Positions 10,868 through 22,500 of a DNA stretch of 64,000 nucleotides are shown in pieces. How positions within the stretch are numbered: position 1 is the stretch's first letter; each line of letters opens with the position of its first letter. Made by a program: the position numbers and the translations under genes. The notes under the pieces were generated by a model. The model was given only the letters and a program-made list of their open reading frames with translations, searched no databases and had not been told where the DNA came from. This DNA comes from Polytrichum commune (taxonomy: Eukaryota; Streptophyta; Polytrichopsida; Polytrichales; Polytrichaceae), in the NCBI GenBank assembly GCA_950295325.1, contig OX485805.1, positions 14,991,501 through 15,055,500 on the forward strand, read 5' to 3'.

Positions 10868-11290
10868 TTGTGAGAAGGCTCCTCTCCACCATAGCCAGCG
10901 AGCTCTCGGCACAAAATTTTTTCTCCGAATCATACTCACTTTATAATTCCTATTCTTGTTGCACTACACCAGAGCCCACCTCCCACAGGAGGTATAACAC
11001 CCAATATTGCATCTCGGATTCCCGAGATCAATATAGGGTTAACGGGCTCACATTCACACCGGTATGCATAGTACGGGCGTTATCTTTTCATTTCCTATTC
11101 TTGTCAATCGCGTGCATCTCTCGAGACACTTGCAAAGTATCCAAGGACTTGATATGGCGTGACTAAGGATTTGATGAGTAGCTGCTAACAATCAAACTCA
11201 ATGAGCGCAAAGTTTGCTTCGCAAATTCCTGCCCTTCTAGGATCCTTAAACCCTAAATCCTTGAAGTCATCATGTTTGGTATGCTAACTA
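10868..11290. repeat. Diverged duplicate of the Nudix upstream segment, interrupted by a SINE-like insert
   Basis: Second copy of the 6541-6790 segment, in the same orientation, ending in the same telobox context (AAACCCTAAATCC near 11250). Its middle is interrupted by the short retroposon at 10960-11091. It leads to no recognisable gene, so it looks like a stranded promoter/leader duplicate. Confidence 0.5.
10960..11091 (+). mobile_element. SINE-like retroposon S1, copy 1 (13-bp target duplication)
   Basis: A 132-bp insert flanked by perfect 13-bp direct repeats TTCCTATTCTTGT (10947-10959 and 11092-11104). It contains two short hairpins, CCTCC-CACA-GGAGG and ATCTCGG-ATTC-CCGAGAT, then TAACGGGCTCACATT, and ends GGGCGTTATCTTTTC. 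Its 3' two-thirds recur at 53557-53670 with a different 11-bp duplication and a longer T-rich tail. Long variable duplications and a T-rich 3' end fit LINE-mediated retroposition. I found no clear RNA polymerase III A or B box, so its origin is open. Confidence 0.7.
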
Positions 11291-12742
11291 CTTGGGACTC
11301 GCTTGTTATTGCATATTGCAAAGCCAAGAAATAAACTATGATGTTGTGTAAAATTAATTGAACTCAAAAGCATTGCAAATAAGTAAAAATGGTTGTATTC
11401 TAAATATTCAATATACAACCAGCAAAATTGCCATTGCCATAAAACATTTGCTGAAATGATCAAAGACTGGGGACTCACAACATGAATAAGTACGAAGAAA
11501 GTCTAAATGAAATATAAAAACCATACACTATTAGGACCTGAAAATCGTAGTAAGCTAAGTACTAGTTTTAGTCATGTGGTTCATTATGACTATCATGAAA
11601 ATATAAATTATTAAGAGATCATGTTCCTCCACACGTTCTCTACACAGTTCCCATCTAGGTTATGTCCGATACGACTAAAAACATAGTCATATGATGACTA
11701 AAGTCACTTCTAGTCATCACTTGGTTCAACATGACTACCTTAAAACCGATAGTCATATCCGGTCATATGGCCGTAGTCATTTTTTCGTGTTTTCTTTGTA
11801 GTGTTGGTAGGGGGTAGTGGGGGTAGGGGTTGGGGCCCATGCTAGGGTAGGGGTAAGGAGGGTACAAGGGGGGGGGGGGGGGGGAGGAAAAGGGGGAAGA
11901 AAAGGGGAGGAGGCAAGAGGGGCCCAGGTAGCCGACTTGCTGCCGAACTTCTGTCACGGCACGGAGCCGCATAACAGGAGCCGACCAGGGGCTTCGCCTC
12001 CCGGAGTCGGCTCCTTCGACTCTCATTTATTTATTTTTAATGAATTTCTCTTGGAATTCAAATCAAGAGTGTTCATTTAAAGATTAATGTCATGAATCCA
12101 AGCTTGCAAACGACCAAATGACAAGAAATTCCGTAGACAATTCAATAATGCATCATCATAATTCACCTTGATGAGCCATTCACAAGCAAGAATTTTTTTT
12201 CTTATTGCTCCGTAAATCTGCGGTGTTCTTCACTCCAACACTCCGCAACTTCATCACTTCTTGTCCTCACGCTCTTCCTTGCGTGTTATATATTAAAAAT
12301 GAAGAAGAAAAAAAGAAAAATGAAGGGATCTTATCAAATGAGAAGGAAGAGAGTCAAACCCATACAAGAGCTCTAATTTTCTTTTCAAATGTACACAATG
12401 AGTCAAGTTATTTGTCATTCCACCACGGGAGAATCCAAGAATATAAGTAAGGGGAGAAGAACTCAAGATTTTATTGCAAAAACATGCAATCTTCATCTCA
12501 CACAAGCTTTCTCTATACACTCACTCACAAGGCTTGACTTGGCAAGAATGCCAAGCTAGGGAGGAAGCTCCTCACCTAGGAGCATTTCTCCAATTTCTAG
12601 AATTCATCCATCCAAATCTAAATGGATGAAATGTCACGGATAAGGTGTGGCCGCTGATGCCGTATACCGTGACAATTCTGCTAAGAATAGGGATCAAGTG
12701 TTATTTCTCATAGAGAAGTATTCCTAAATTATCCGGTATCAA
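11291..12742. other. Intergenic, no gene; G17 tract
   Basis: No supported gene. A G17 homopolymer lies at 11868-11884 inside a short GC-rich block (11800-12015) that is unlike its AT-rich surroundings. Several palindromic AGTCATATG-type words occur at 11680-11775. Confidence 0.5.
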
Positions 12743-13420
12743 ATGGAGGGTGGGCTTGTTCAAGGGATGAACATAGTGATTGTGAAGGTGGAAATCAAAG
12801 CCCATCCAAATATTTTGGTTAGTGTTAGATGTGCATGCAAGAAAACAAAAGAAGCCACTGAATGTAAACAACGTGAAATGCAATGCACAGAGATACTTGT
12901 GGTTAAAATAAGTCCACTAGAATATTGTCTTATTGGGCTTTAAAGCATGATAACATGGAGACTTTTGTTTATGGAGGAATGTAGGCACCCTTATGGATAT
13001 GTTGACTTTCAATTGGCAATGGGGACCCTTCTTGATGATGCATTGTTTGCTACACGCAGAGGAGGGGTAAAATTTGCTCACGATACCCAAAATATAAGGC
13101 TATTCTTGAAGAAGTGGGTAGCACTTGCTTGGGTGTTCATATGCATAAGGGATGGGGTGGCCAAACAATGTGTTTTTCATCAGACTTGTCTCCCTCGATT
13201 AATATTTTTCATGTTCAATTTGGCAAGAACTACATGTTGGGGTTTCCAATTGGGGGTCTCTCACCCAAGCTAAGGAGCATCCGAGATCAATTTTTGTTTT
13301 TTGGTGCAAAGATAATGAACAACTCATGAGTCGTGAAGTGTGGTGGGTGCACCATTCTTTTGTTCATCTATGCGGCACCCTATGTGTAGTACCACACAAC
13401 ACCATTCCACCTTCTCTAGC
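12743..13420 (+). other. Cluster of short overlapping open frames, unrecognised
   Basis: Frames of 66, 108 and 71 codons follow each other here, with a somewhat more coding-like texture than the flanks. None shows a family motif that I know. They may be remains of a transposon protein or chance. No clear splice structure joins them. Confidence 0.2.
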
Positions 13421-15807
13421 ACACATTCATGTAGCTAGAGCACATTTGGTTAGCAAGCTTGCCATGGATATATAGGGCAAATGCACCAATGGTATCATGT
13501 ATTTTCACAAAGATGATCTGAACCAACATAATTTAAATCTAAAATCAACTTGGTCTTAGAAATGATGTCTACTAGGGAGAACCCGAGAGAGAGCTGACTA
13601 ATCTTGTCTGGATTAGAGTCATGTCACAATAGGTTATGTCACTCCTATTGTAGAGTCATGTTATGTAGAATAGCGACAACATACATCCCTGTCAAAGCAG
13701 GGTCTCGATAATTTTCATGGTATGTTACATTTCTCAGTACGTAACGCCTTTGTTAAGTAGAGATATGTAATAGTTCCAGTACGATTGTATAGTTCTTTAG
13801 TATGCCTTTACGAAATCCTCATACACCCATTGTCTGTCATGGAATTTCACCTTAACCGCTTACTGTGTAATATATCAATTACAACAATCTTCCAGCAGTG
13901 ATCTATAACGGGCTACCTTGGTTCTTGGCTTCGCCTTCATTGGTTCCCTATTACCATTTCTCTTGGAAACGTCCCAGTATTATTAGTTCACATGGTTTAT
14001 AAAAGAACCAGTAGGTCGGGAGTTACCCGTGTCTATATCGCTCATATGGTCATAGTTTCACCATAGAGGTAAGACCCCTTTTTTTTTAAAAACCGTAATA
14101 ATATATCTCTTCCCCCATTTTCCACCAGATATCAGAAATCCTTCGGATCTGCTTAAGCTTTATACCCTTCAATAGTATATATCACTGATCAATTCTCAAA
14201 TGATCATCTGTTCTTGATTGTTCATTTTGAGAAGATCAAGCTATGGGTGAACCATCATAATTGTATAGTTTGTAGGACCATTTCTCAGAGAGTTACTGAG
14301 AATATCCAGGGTATGCTTATTTTCGGAATTACCCACATTCGAAAAACATTTCTATGGGGATATCACCAGAAATTCCGAAAATCTGAGTATCTCTGAAATA
14401 CTTTATACATCAGTATTCTTATCCAAAACACCACAAATATTGTAATCAGAAGTATATTTGGTATGAATATACTCAAAATTAGTGTCCTCAGCCACATATT
14501 CTAATGTCCAGTTCATAATTGTTCAGTAAGAAAGAGTATAGGTTGAAAAGTAGTTTTGAGACTTTTTACAACCACCATCTCCAAGTCCCTATCTCTCATT
14601 GTTACTGATAATCCGCAAAGACAAGCTGTATTAGTACTTCGGTAACTGAAGGCACATCAAACAGTTCAGCAGGAAATTATCTTGGGAACTCTCTGCAGCA
14701 GATGAGTTTTCATAGTATGTTCATATCTACTGACTGTCGTATATAGAAAAACAATCGCAGGTATCAGTCAGTTTGTAGAGTGATTTAGACTGTAATTATC
14801 AAGAAAGATAATTCTGATAATCAATTTTCTGGGTTTCAGAGAGAAGTTTCCAGAAAAATGTAGTGAGTAATCAATTTCTTCGAAAGGTGCACCGCACTTG
14901 TAGAAGAGGTCCTCACCTGTGCCCATGCTCCCCACAATTACAAGAAAAGTTAGTAGAGCGTACATCAGGTATCAACGGACCTCTTACTTGTTATCGATGT
15001 CAACAAGTGCTATACCTCTTTCTTGGAAATAGATAAAATTCAACATCATCTTCATATATATTTTTTGGGAAGATTGATATATAACCTTACATCATTATTC
15101 ATATATGTATAATATCATGTACACAGCAAGAATTCATGTGTCTATTATCCATCATGAGTATAAACTGTGTAGTTATACTAAACATGGATTAACACCTTAA
15201 ACTCGTCCTTGGATGAGTTAGATGTGCTCATCTTGCTGTAGCTGTAATTTCTTGAACTTATGAAGCTCTCAGTGAACAGTCTGTGATAGTTTGTGTCGGA
15301 ACTAAACTCCCTCTCAAGAGAACTATTCTTCCACTTTACTACGCCCCTTAGATTCAGTCTGTGCTTGCTACAGAATATGTGCATGCTGCAGCTATCTTTA
15401 GGCATCACACCAGTTCAACTTAGTATTACTGTTTAGCAGAGTCCCAACTCAGAACAGCCATATCTCCGAAGAGCTGCTTCTCCGAACAACAATAGGTATC
15501 TCTGAGCAGAGCACTACTCAGCAGGTATCTGCACTATGTCCGCAAAATTCTGTAGTAGCAGATCAACGTCTATGTCTACTTGCTCAAGAGAGTCTCTATT
15601 CCTGTGTAGAAAGCTACTACAGAAGTAAGCATGTATAGAGCTCTCGGTGCTGTCTATTACTACGAGCTACATCACACACAGGAGGCGAGATTGTCAGGGA
15701 TGCTAACCCGTCTGCACACCTAATTTTATATAGTAATTAAATTTCTTTTGACGGGCTGCCCGTAAGAAATTTTGTGTGTGGAGTTCGTAGATTCCAGTTT
15801 TCAAGAA
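13421..15807. other. Intergenic, no gene
   Basis: About 2.4 kb with no frame over 80 codons and no copy elsewhere in the window. Its composition is less AT-rich, with many short imperfect inverted repeats. It could be an old, heavily mutated retrotransposon, but nothing in it proves this. Confidence 0.4.

Positions 15808-15808
<1 letters not shown>

Positions 15809-15843
<35 letters not shown>
15809..15843. repeat. (GA)n microsatellite
   Basis: About 17 uninterrupted GA units. Confidence 0.97.
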
Positions 15844-15844
<1 letters not shown>

Positions 15845-16253
15845 ATTTAACAAGCGGTGGCATGTATCACTAGATCGCCATTATTTTGGCTTCATCCAGA
15901 AGACCGATTCCAGATTGAGATTGTTGATTGTGAATACCCCCTTTTGTTGGTTTGACCATACTAGATAGGACCTATGTAGATCTTTATCATAATTTTAGTA
16001 ATGTATGCAAAGACTTTCACAAATGTACTGGATTTTAGATTTCATATCAATATGCCATCATCCTAAATTATTGTGAAATCTATTTGCATTGACATTGTTT
16101 GTCCAATTGTTATTTGTTTCACTTAGTGTTTGGCGCCCTTCATTTAACACATTGTTCTCCCATAAGCCAAATTTGGGCTTTGCGGACTTTAAAATCCATT
16201 TCAATTCAATTCATTTCATTATGGATTTCATTTTGTCCATGCATGCCAATTGA

Positions 16254-16620
16254 TCGACCTCTTGAGTGATAGATCAACATGCCAACTGATTGACCTCTCG
16301 GGGAGATCACAAACTATATACTTTTGTAAGCCATGTGCAAGTGATGGTTAATTACAAATGGCTTATTTATCTAAATTTCTTGAATAATTAACACCCTATT
16401 ACTAGATAAAATGATACTTTGAGGTAATTTTCAAGACCTTATAGCTAAATTTAATTTACACCATGAGTTTATTTAACGACTTTGTTTTTCTCTCTCTTAA
16501 ATTAAAAGTACCCTATATTTTCTCACGTGATTTCAGAAAATTTCGATTGTTATCTCCTGGTGGTCGACCTCTTGAGTGATGGGTCGACATGCCATGCCGA
16601 CCGGTCAATCTCACGTGGTG
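16254..16620. repeat. Repeated GTCGACCTCTTGAGTGAT motif
   Basis: A ~50-bp block occurs near 16254-16310 and again near 16561-16620 in the same orientation, each holding (G/A)TCGACCTCTTGAGTGAT followed by (G)ATCAACATGCCA or GGTCGACATGCCA. The first block also holds an internal echo. Function unknown. Confidence 0.5.
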
Positions 16621-16973
16621 TTTGCCAAGACAAGTTGACCATTTGTATATGACAATTGATTTTAATTCAATGCAAACTTGATTCCCTCTTGCAAATTTGT
16701 GTGTTATGATGACTTGGAGCCTTCTACACTTGCGAACAAAGTTTTATACTACAAGAATCCCATCTGTTACAGAGCATGTCTCCCATTTCCTCACATTCCC
16801 AATGTGTTCCCAAATGACCTTCAAATTTGTCTCAAAGTCCTGAAATGTTTAAAATAGTGTTGGTAACATTAAATTAGCCTACAACCCCATTTTCCACTCT
16901 AGACCCAACCATGTACATGTCAGACATCACTTCATTAGAGAGAGAATAGCTTCAGGAGATATTGCTTTGGAAG

Positions 16974-17096
16974 ATGTTGCCTCAAGAACAAATTGTGGAT
17001 GCTCTCGATAAACCTTTAGGAAGGGCTGTATTTGAAAGACTCCGGGACAAACATATAGTGTTGCAAGACCTTCAGCTGGTTTACAATGAAGAGTAA
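16974..17096 (+). CDS. Small unrecognised open frame (40 aa)
   Basis: The ATG at 16974 opens 40 codons rich in charged residues and leucine (VFERLRDKHIVLQDLQLVY). That looks more protein-like than most short frames here and could be an exon remnant. No family is recognised, an in-frame stop lies 24 bp upstream, and no splice partner was found. Low confidence that it is a gene. Confidence 0.15.
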   Translation: MLPQEQIVDALDKPLGRAVFERLRDKHIVLQDLQLVYNEE

Positions 17097-17886
17097 CTAT
17101 AGCCGGGGTTTTTATTGCTGCTCAAGCTCTTCAAACTAGTTCTATGAACAAGAGGGGGTGTTGGATTGATCTAACCTTGACCAGCCCACTGGGACGATCA
17201 TGCATATTACTCTAAGTCACAAGTGTCATTACTTCACATGACTTACCAGTTTGACACCAGCTCGGTCTCCTATGCATTTCTATAGTCATGGAAAAGTCTC
17301 CTAAAATTAGTTAACTCAGTCAGGATTAATCTCAACCCTTATTGCTCAGTGAGGTTGACTTAATGGCTCCGAGGGTGGTGTCTTCCCTACTCCTGATGTA
17401 TAAGTTGAGCCACTGCTTCTGTTTCTACAATCTCTCTCAAATAACTTATGCAGAAGTTCCATGCTTAAGATTTCACCAGCTTAAACATTTCGGAGCTGCC
17501 ATTCACCGTGTGCTCTAATGTGGCGATCACGACACCCCTACACCGCTGCATCCAAAAAAGGAAGAGAAACTTAGACCAATATATGTAGCACTGCCCATTT
17601 CGTCTGAATTCAGGGGCTAACACTTTCAAAAGTGCAAGTGTCCACAAGACTGGCGCTGGCACATGCATTCTCAAGCCAGAACAAACATTAAAAGTGGAAA
17701 TGTCAGCAAAAGTCAAGGTACTGCAAGAATCATCTCAACTCGAAAAGCATTGAAATATGAGAGTCAGTGGAGCCATGAGCAAGGGTTTATTGTAGAAATC
17801 TCAGTTAACTCAGGTAGAAAACCATGTACTTGAATTCAGATGCTCGAATTAGGCAACTTCAGAATTCCTGGTTCTTGACGAGGCCG

Positions 17887-20046
17887 TCATCTTACCTCTA
17901 TCATGTCCATTCCAGTGCAAGAATTGAGGGGTAGGGTAGGGAGGGATTGCATACCTGAGTACGTCATGCTGAACCCAGCGGAGATGGGGTAGGGGCTGCG
18001 GCTTCCGTCCGTCACAAAATTGAGGTTGAACACGGTGCCAATGGCAGTGACCACCACGTTCGACCCGAACCCCGTGAGAGTCGTCACAAGAGCACCGTTC
18101 TGCCACACCTGAATGTAGTCCAAGGCATCGTACCCGAGGGCGTAAATTCCAAATGTGAAAGTGATGGTCTTCTGAATGCTGAATTCGATTTGCCATGTGC
18201 AGTTCTGGCCAGGGGCGTAGGCTTGCAATCCAACCCCGTTAAAGAAGTAGCCCCTCGAGATATTTCCGCTAAGAACGTCAAGCGAAGTAACAGTAGTAGT
18301 TGGGCACGCATCTGCACCCATTCATCATCATTCAAGCAGTTCAATCGGTACTCAAGAAAGTTATCCATTCAGCAAACCGCCAAACATTCCGAAATATTGC
18401 ATTCGAATTAGTTGGCTTCGTACCTTCTTGTTGCACCACGCACCCCTTGTTGCCCAAGCTCCATATCTTCTGAACCAGGTACTGCGATCCACCCACCCCG
18501 TACTGATTGAACGACACATTCGTGACAGGATCTATGAGCGACCGCGGGGGATCTCCGTTCGCAGGCAAGGTACCAAAAGTAGAGCAGGTCGCATTGTCCG
18601 ACGTATTGAAGTCGGGGTATACACTCGGGAGGCCACAGTAGAACCATTCCCCTGCCACATAATTATAGCTGCAGAGGTCCCCGGTCTCGCTCTTGGGAGT
18701 GTCGTACATGTAAGCGGGCATGGTCCCTGGGTAAGGATCGACCGTGAGCTCCAGGAGCTCGTGCATGATGACGCTAACCATGGAGTCGAGTTCGCCGGTC
18801 GGTGAGACGGCGAAGTTCGGCGGGATCCCTGGTATGAGGTTGGGGAACAAGTTGCAATTTGTGAACAAAGTCGTTGGCACGGGGACAAAGGCGTACACCA
18901 GATTGTTTAGAGTGCTGTTGCAATCCACGCCAGAATTTGTGGCCAGACACACACCATTGTGGTACCCGCAGTAGTCCGCAGAAGAGTCGCTGTAAGTGAT
19001 ATCGGAAGCTGTGAGGACAAAATAAACGCCTTGCGCATAATCTTGAGGCAGGTTGCCGAGGGCGATTTGATTAAGGATGATTAAGATCGGGTCCACACTT
19101 GAATTGATGGTCTTGACAGTCAGACCATCGTCGACCTCCTTCACCACAGTAACGTTTTTCGCGACGTATGTGGGAGCCTGGCCGGCCACTTGCTGGTTGT
19201 ATTTTGTCATCACGGTCCAGAGGTTGCTTAGATTGGGGAAGTCGGCGATCGGCACAGCCGGTGTGAGCGAAGTCAGAGCAGTTCTGATCACGCTCTTCTC
19301 AGTCGCGGCCCAGCCCCCATACCATATGATGTAAAGATTGATAGGTTGCGACAGAACCTGCCATGCCACCACCCCCAGCAGGTTTCATCATAAATTTCAG
19401 AGTGGTATATGCGCCCGGTTTTGGGTATAGCAATCTTGAACGAAGAACCTCTTCGGCCACAAGCTAGGCTACTTCTCCGAAACATGAATGAAGAGCTTCT
19501 TCGCCTGTAACCTAGTCTATTAGCCCGAAACATGAATGAAGAGTCTCTTCATCCACAGGCTAGGATTTTTAGCCTAAAATTATTATCTAGCGATAGAAGA
19601 AGAATTGCTCATTTCCATTCGTCGTTAAGACAAGTGAGGGACTTCCCCCGCTAGCTATGCACCTCTGAGGTATTAGGAAATCAATGCTAGGAGTAGTGGC
19701 AGTGACTTCGTTGAATGGAGGTGGTCGCTGTCTATCTAGAACATCAATCAATGCAAGGGTTTACGGGGTTTTAGATTCTCGAACTCACCGGACCACCCTT
19801 GGAAAGCAAGTTGATAATGGGTGGCCTGTATCTGGCGGCCAAGTCGAAGGCCGTCAGGTTCGTCGCTGCTCCAGCTGCGCCACTGAGAATTCGTGGAGCA
19901 TGTCGGTGAGAAGAATCTGCAACGTCAATGAATTGCTGTGAATGTTCGAGTGCCAATCCTGTACAGCTGATGGATGCACCTAGCGCCAGCAAGGTGAGCA
20001 TCAGAGCTATTGTCGATGTCCATGGCGGTGAATGATATTGCCCCAT
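17887..20046 (-). CDS. Secreted EXORDIUM/PHI-1-like protein with C-terminal CUB domain
   Basis: Exons on the minus strand are 20046-19789, 19357-18424 and 18311-17887, with GT-AG introns in phases 0 and 1, giving 538 residues. A signal peptide (about 1-30, hydrophobic core TIALMLTLLALGASIS) directs secretion. Residues about 80-396 are an EXORDIUM/phosphate-induced-1 domain: GGPVLSQPINLYIIWYGGW at its start, a VIMHELLELTVDP block with His285-Glu286, and several Cys and N-glycosylation sites. In Arabidopsis this family is apoplastic and promotes growth and cell expansion. Exon 3 adds a CUB-like beta-sandwich (about 400-516; Cys400 and Cys435, then FGIYALGYDALDYIQVW). CUB modules bind proteins or sugars, often with calcium; they are not part of the usual ~310-residue EXORDIUM protein. 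The exact 3' end is uncertain: a donor (TCAG then GTATGC, 17955/17954) could splice to an acceptor near 17529 and replace the last 22 residues. Confidence 0.88.
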
Positions 20047-20506
20047 CTTCTATAAGTTCCTGCACAACGACTCCTTGAACACAAGTTAATTTACAATATT
20101 AAGAGTCTACAAGAGTTCAAACTACAAGAGTCTTTTGGCAATTAAATTATATCATTTGTCATCTGTCTCCAAAAAAAGAAAAGATGATTCTGAAACGCCC
20201 AGCTCTACCTCGGTGCCGGTTCTGATTCAGTGAGACGCCGAATTCAGGTTCAACTTCACTGCAGCATTAACTCTGCCTGGATCTCCTTCCAGTTCTCACA
20301 CTCCGCAATGCCAATGTGAGTGTCAACGACCAGCTGCCGAGTCTGTAAGTTTGTCACCAAGAATGTTTATATATACGCAAACACATGGCACTATTTTTAG
20401 CTGCATTTGCCGATTACCTCCAATAATGAGGACAAGGGCAGTTGACAAGGTGAACGCAGTGGATTTGGACCGATTTGCCACTAGGCGGTTATAGACTCAT
20501 GCCCCC

Positions 20507-20648
20507 ATCACACCAAACTTTCTTTCTGTCCGGTTTCAACCGTGAAATTGTTGGGGATTATGTTCAGAAATAGATGTTGGCTTACCATTTTTCACACTGT
20601 TACAACCGGAGATGCCGACAGATGATGTCAGAAGTGGTCGGTGTGATC
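20507..20648 (-). mobile_element. Small repeat R3, copy 1 (GATCACAC ends)
   Basis: An inverted-orientation relative of 48039-48177. The shared words, read on the minus strand, are GATCACACC, TGACATCATC, TTGTAACAGTGTGAAAA, CATAATCCCCAACAA and CGGACAGAAAGAAAGTTTGG, ending TGTGATG. GATCACAC inverted ends and ~140 bp length suggest a MITE. Confidence 0.6.
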
Positions 20649-20768
20649 AAACCGATCTTGCTTGAGCATGTGTTTATTCCATCTATTGCCTACTTTGGAA
20701 GAATTTAGTGGGGGACAACAACCATACTCCTCTAGGCTTTTGTCACTAAAATGACTAAGTAACATTAC

Positions 20769-21129
20769 ACTAAATATGATTTCTAGTGTCACCAATTCTA
20801 ATTGTCTTGCTCAATACTAATTATAAACTGTGGTATACTAACCCAACATTATTTGTCATTCCTTGCAAAAAAAATTGGGAGGGGGGGGGGTTATAGATGT
20901 AAGGTGTTGCAATTACGATCACTTACCAAGTGATTTTTTATCCAAATTTCAGTCCTCCATGACAATATTTCATCACAAGTTGCTGACAAGAGAAGGTAGG
21001 GTTTTGGCCAGTGGATAAACTCGTCCATCATCCATGATAATGTTTGTTCACTTAATTCATAAAAAGTGTCATCCGACAAGTTACCATAGTGACATAAAAT
21101 ACCATATGACACTAAATATCATATTTAGT
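20769..21129. mobile_element. MITE-like repeat family R2, copy 2 (best preserved)
   Basis: 361 bp bounded by inverted repeats: ACTAAATATGATTTCTAGTG at the left, and ACTAAATATGATATTTAGTG as the reverse complement of the right end. Two other copies in the window (6025 and 61745) share the interior. A G10 tract lies at 20881-20890. No coding capacity, and no unambiguous target duplication. Confidence 0.65.
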
Positions 21130-22235
21130 CTAGTATCTGTTTGACACATGTTCCAAAACTTATTCCTAGCAGGTGTCAAGTGTAATGTCAATTTGGATGC
21201 ACCCATCAAGCCACTTGAATAAAGGATGTCGGTCGAAATACCTACCCGAGCATCACCCATCTGATGAGGCTCGCTTATTATAAGATGAATCTTTGGTAAA
21301 GGGTATCTAAATAGGTAGGTGCAATTTAGGCTCGAGCTTCATGGTTTCAACTACGGAATCTCATCCATTGGGAAGGTGACAACTTTGTGATAACATTGGC
21401 AATGAACAATTTTATGACTTGGAAAGGACATATTTTTTGTAAATGACAGCAGAAAACTTGAATTAGTTTCAATAGAACACCAGTAAAAATTAGTTGGCCG
21501 ATTTTCAATCAGTTGAGTTCAAGTCATCAAATGAGATGAATCGTCCACAAACCTAATATTGGGGTCAAGTTTTGATGTTGGATGGATGAGAGGCATGCTC
21601 GTATGTGCTTTTTCCTTCTCTCGATCTATAAGGGGTTTTTCTTACGAGTGCCCCTTGAACATGCACAATGGGTTTAAGCACTTAAATTTACATTACTAGA
21701 CTCCATATAAGTCCAACGTTCAAGCTCCAACCATGTCAAAACCATCCACATGCGTATGGATAAATACAACATGAAAGCCCAACTTGTTAATGTAGGGGAT
21801 GTTGAGGAATCCCCCTTTTTCACTAATAAGTACACACACTACTTAATGATGTTATGTTGCAGTGAGTCAAATAAGATAGACTCGAGGGCTAATGTGAACA
21901 TCTAATCCTACTCCAGTACTTGAACATTTACATATGGCCATTGAATTTGACAGTCTGAATTATATCATTCACTTAGCCATTACAAAACACAAAGATTGTC
22001 ATTTCCAAGTTCCAAAATTGGGAATTGACATGCCAAAATTATTAGAGGTCAAAGTGAAGGTTCTCTTTCTACTTGAATGAACTTAGATCAATGGTGTGTA
22101 TAATTTGAATACGTTGTCCAGTCTCATCAAAGCACACACTCTTTATTGGGTGTCCAACGTATAATCATTAATGACACGCAAGCCATATGTGTCCGGTTTA
22201 GAGAGGTGACCGACTTAGCCATGTCTATGCAGTGT
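21130..22235. other. Intergenic, no gene
   Basis: AT-rich; no family-like open frame and no clear repeat seen. Confidence 0.5.
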
Positions 22236-22440
22236 CTAGGGAGATTTTGGACATAATCGGTCAAAATCCTAGTGTTTCCAAGTCCAACCAATTACATCTT
22301 GTGATCTTTTAGTTTTCCTTGAATAATTTGAGGTATATTCCATGGATCCCTCGTAGATGATGGGTGATTTTCCTAAAGTCTCGAACTTCAACCGGTTATT
22401 TCCCATACTCAATCAGTTCAACTGAAATCAAGCAGTCGGT
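22236..22440 (-). mobile_element. R1 (ACCGGTT) family copy, minus orientation
   Basis: On the minus strand it follows the R1 consensus: TTGAACTGATTGAG, CCGGTTGAAGTTCGAGACTT, then the TTGGACTTGGAAACACTAGG block near the other end. It is close in structure to the copy at 39706-39898. Confidence 0.7.
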
Positions 22441-22500
22441 TCTACCTCCTCATTGTGTTTACTTTACTAGTTGTTAGTCTTGAATGTTTCTAGAATCTAG

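Noticed and set aside
10960-11091. S1 as an LTR-element fragment (near-inverted ATAACACCC and GGGCGTTAT words)
   Set aside because: Duplications of 11 and 13 bp are too long for LTR integration, which makes 4-6 bp; a SINE-like mechanism fits better.
18428-18805. 125-codon plus-strand frame opposite the EXORDIUM exon
   Set aside because: Antisense shadow of a GC-rich coding exon; no family features, unlike the copia antisense ORF, which lies opposite non-coding DNA.
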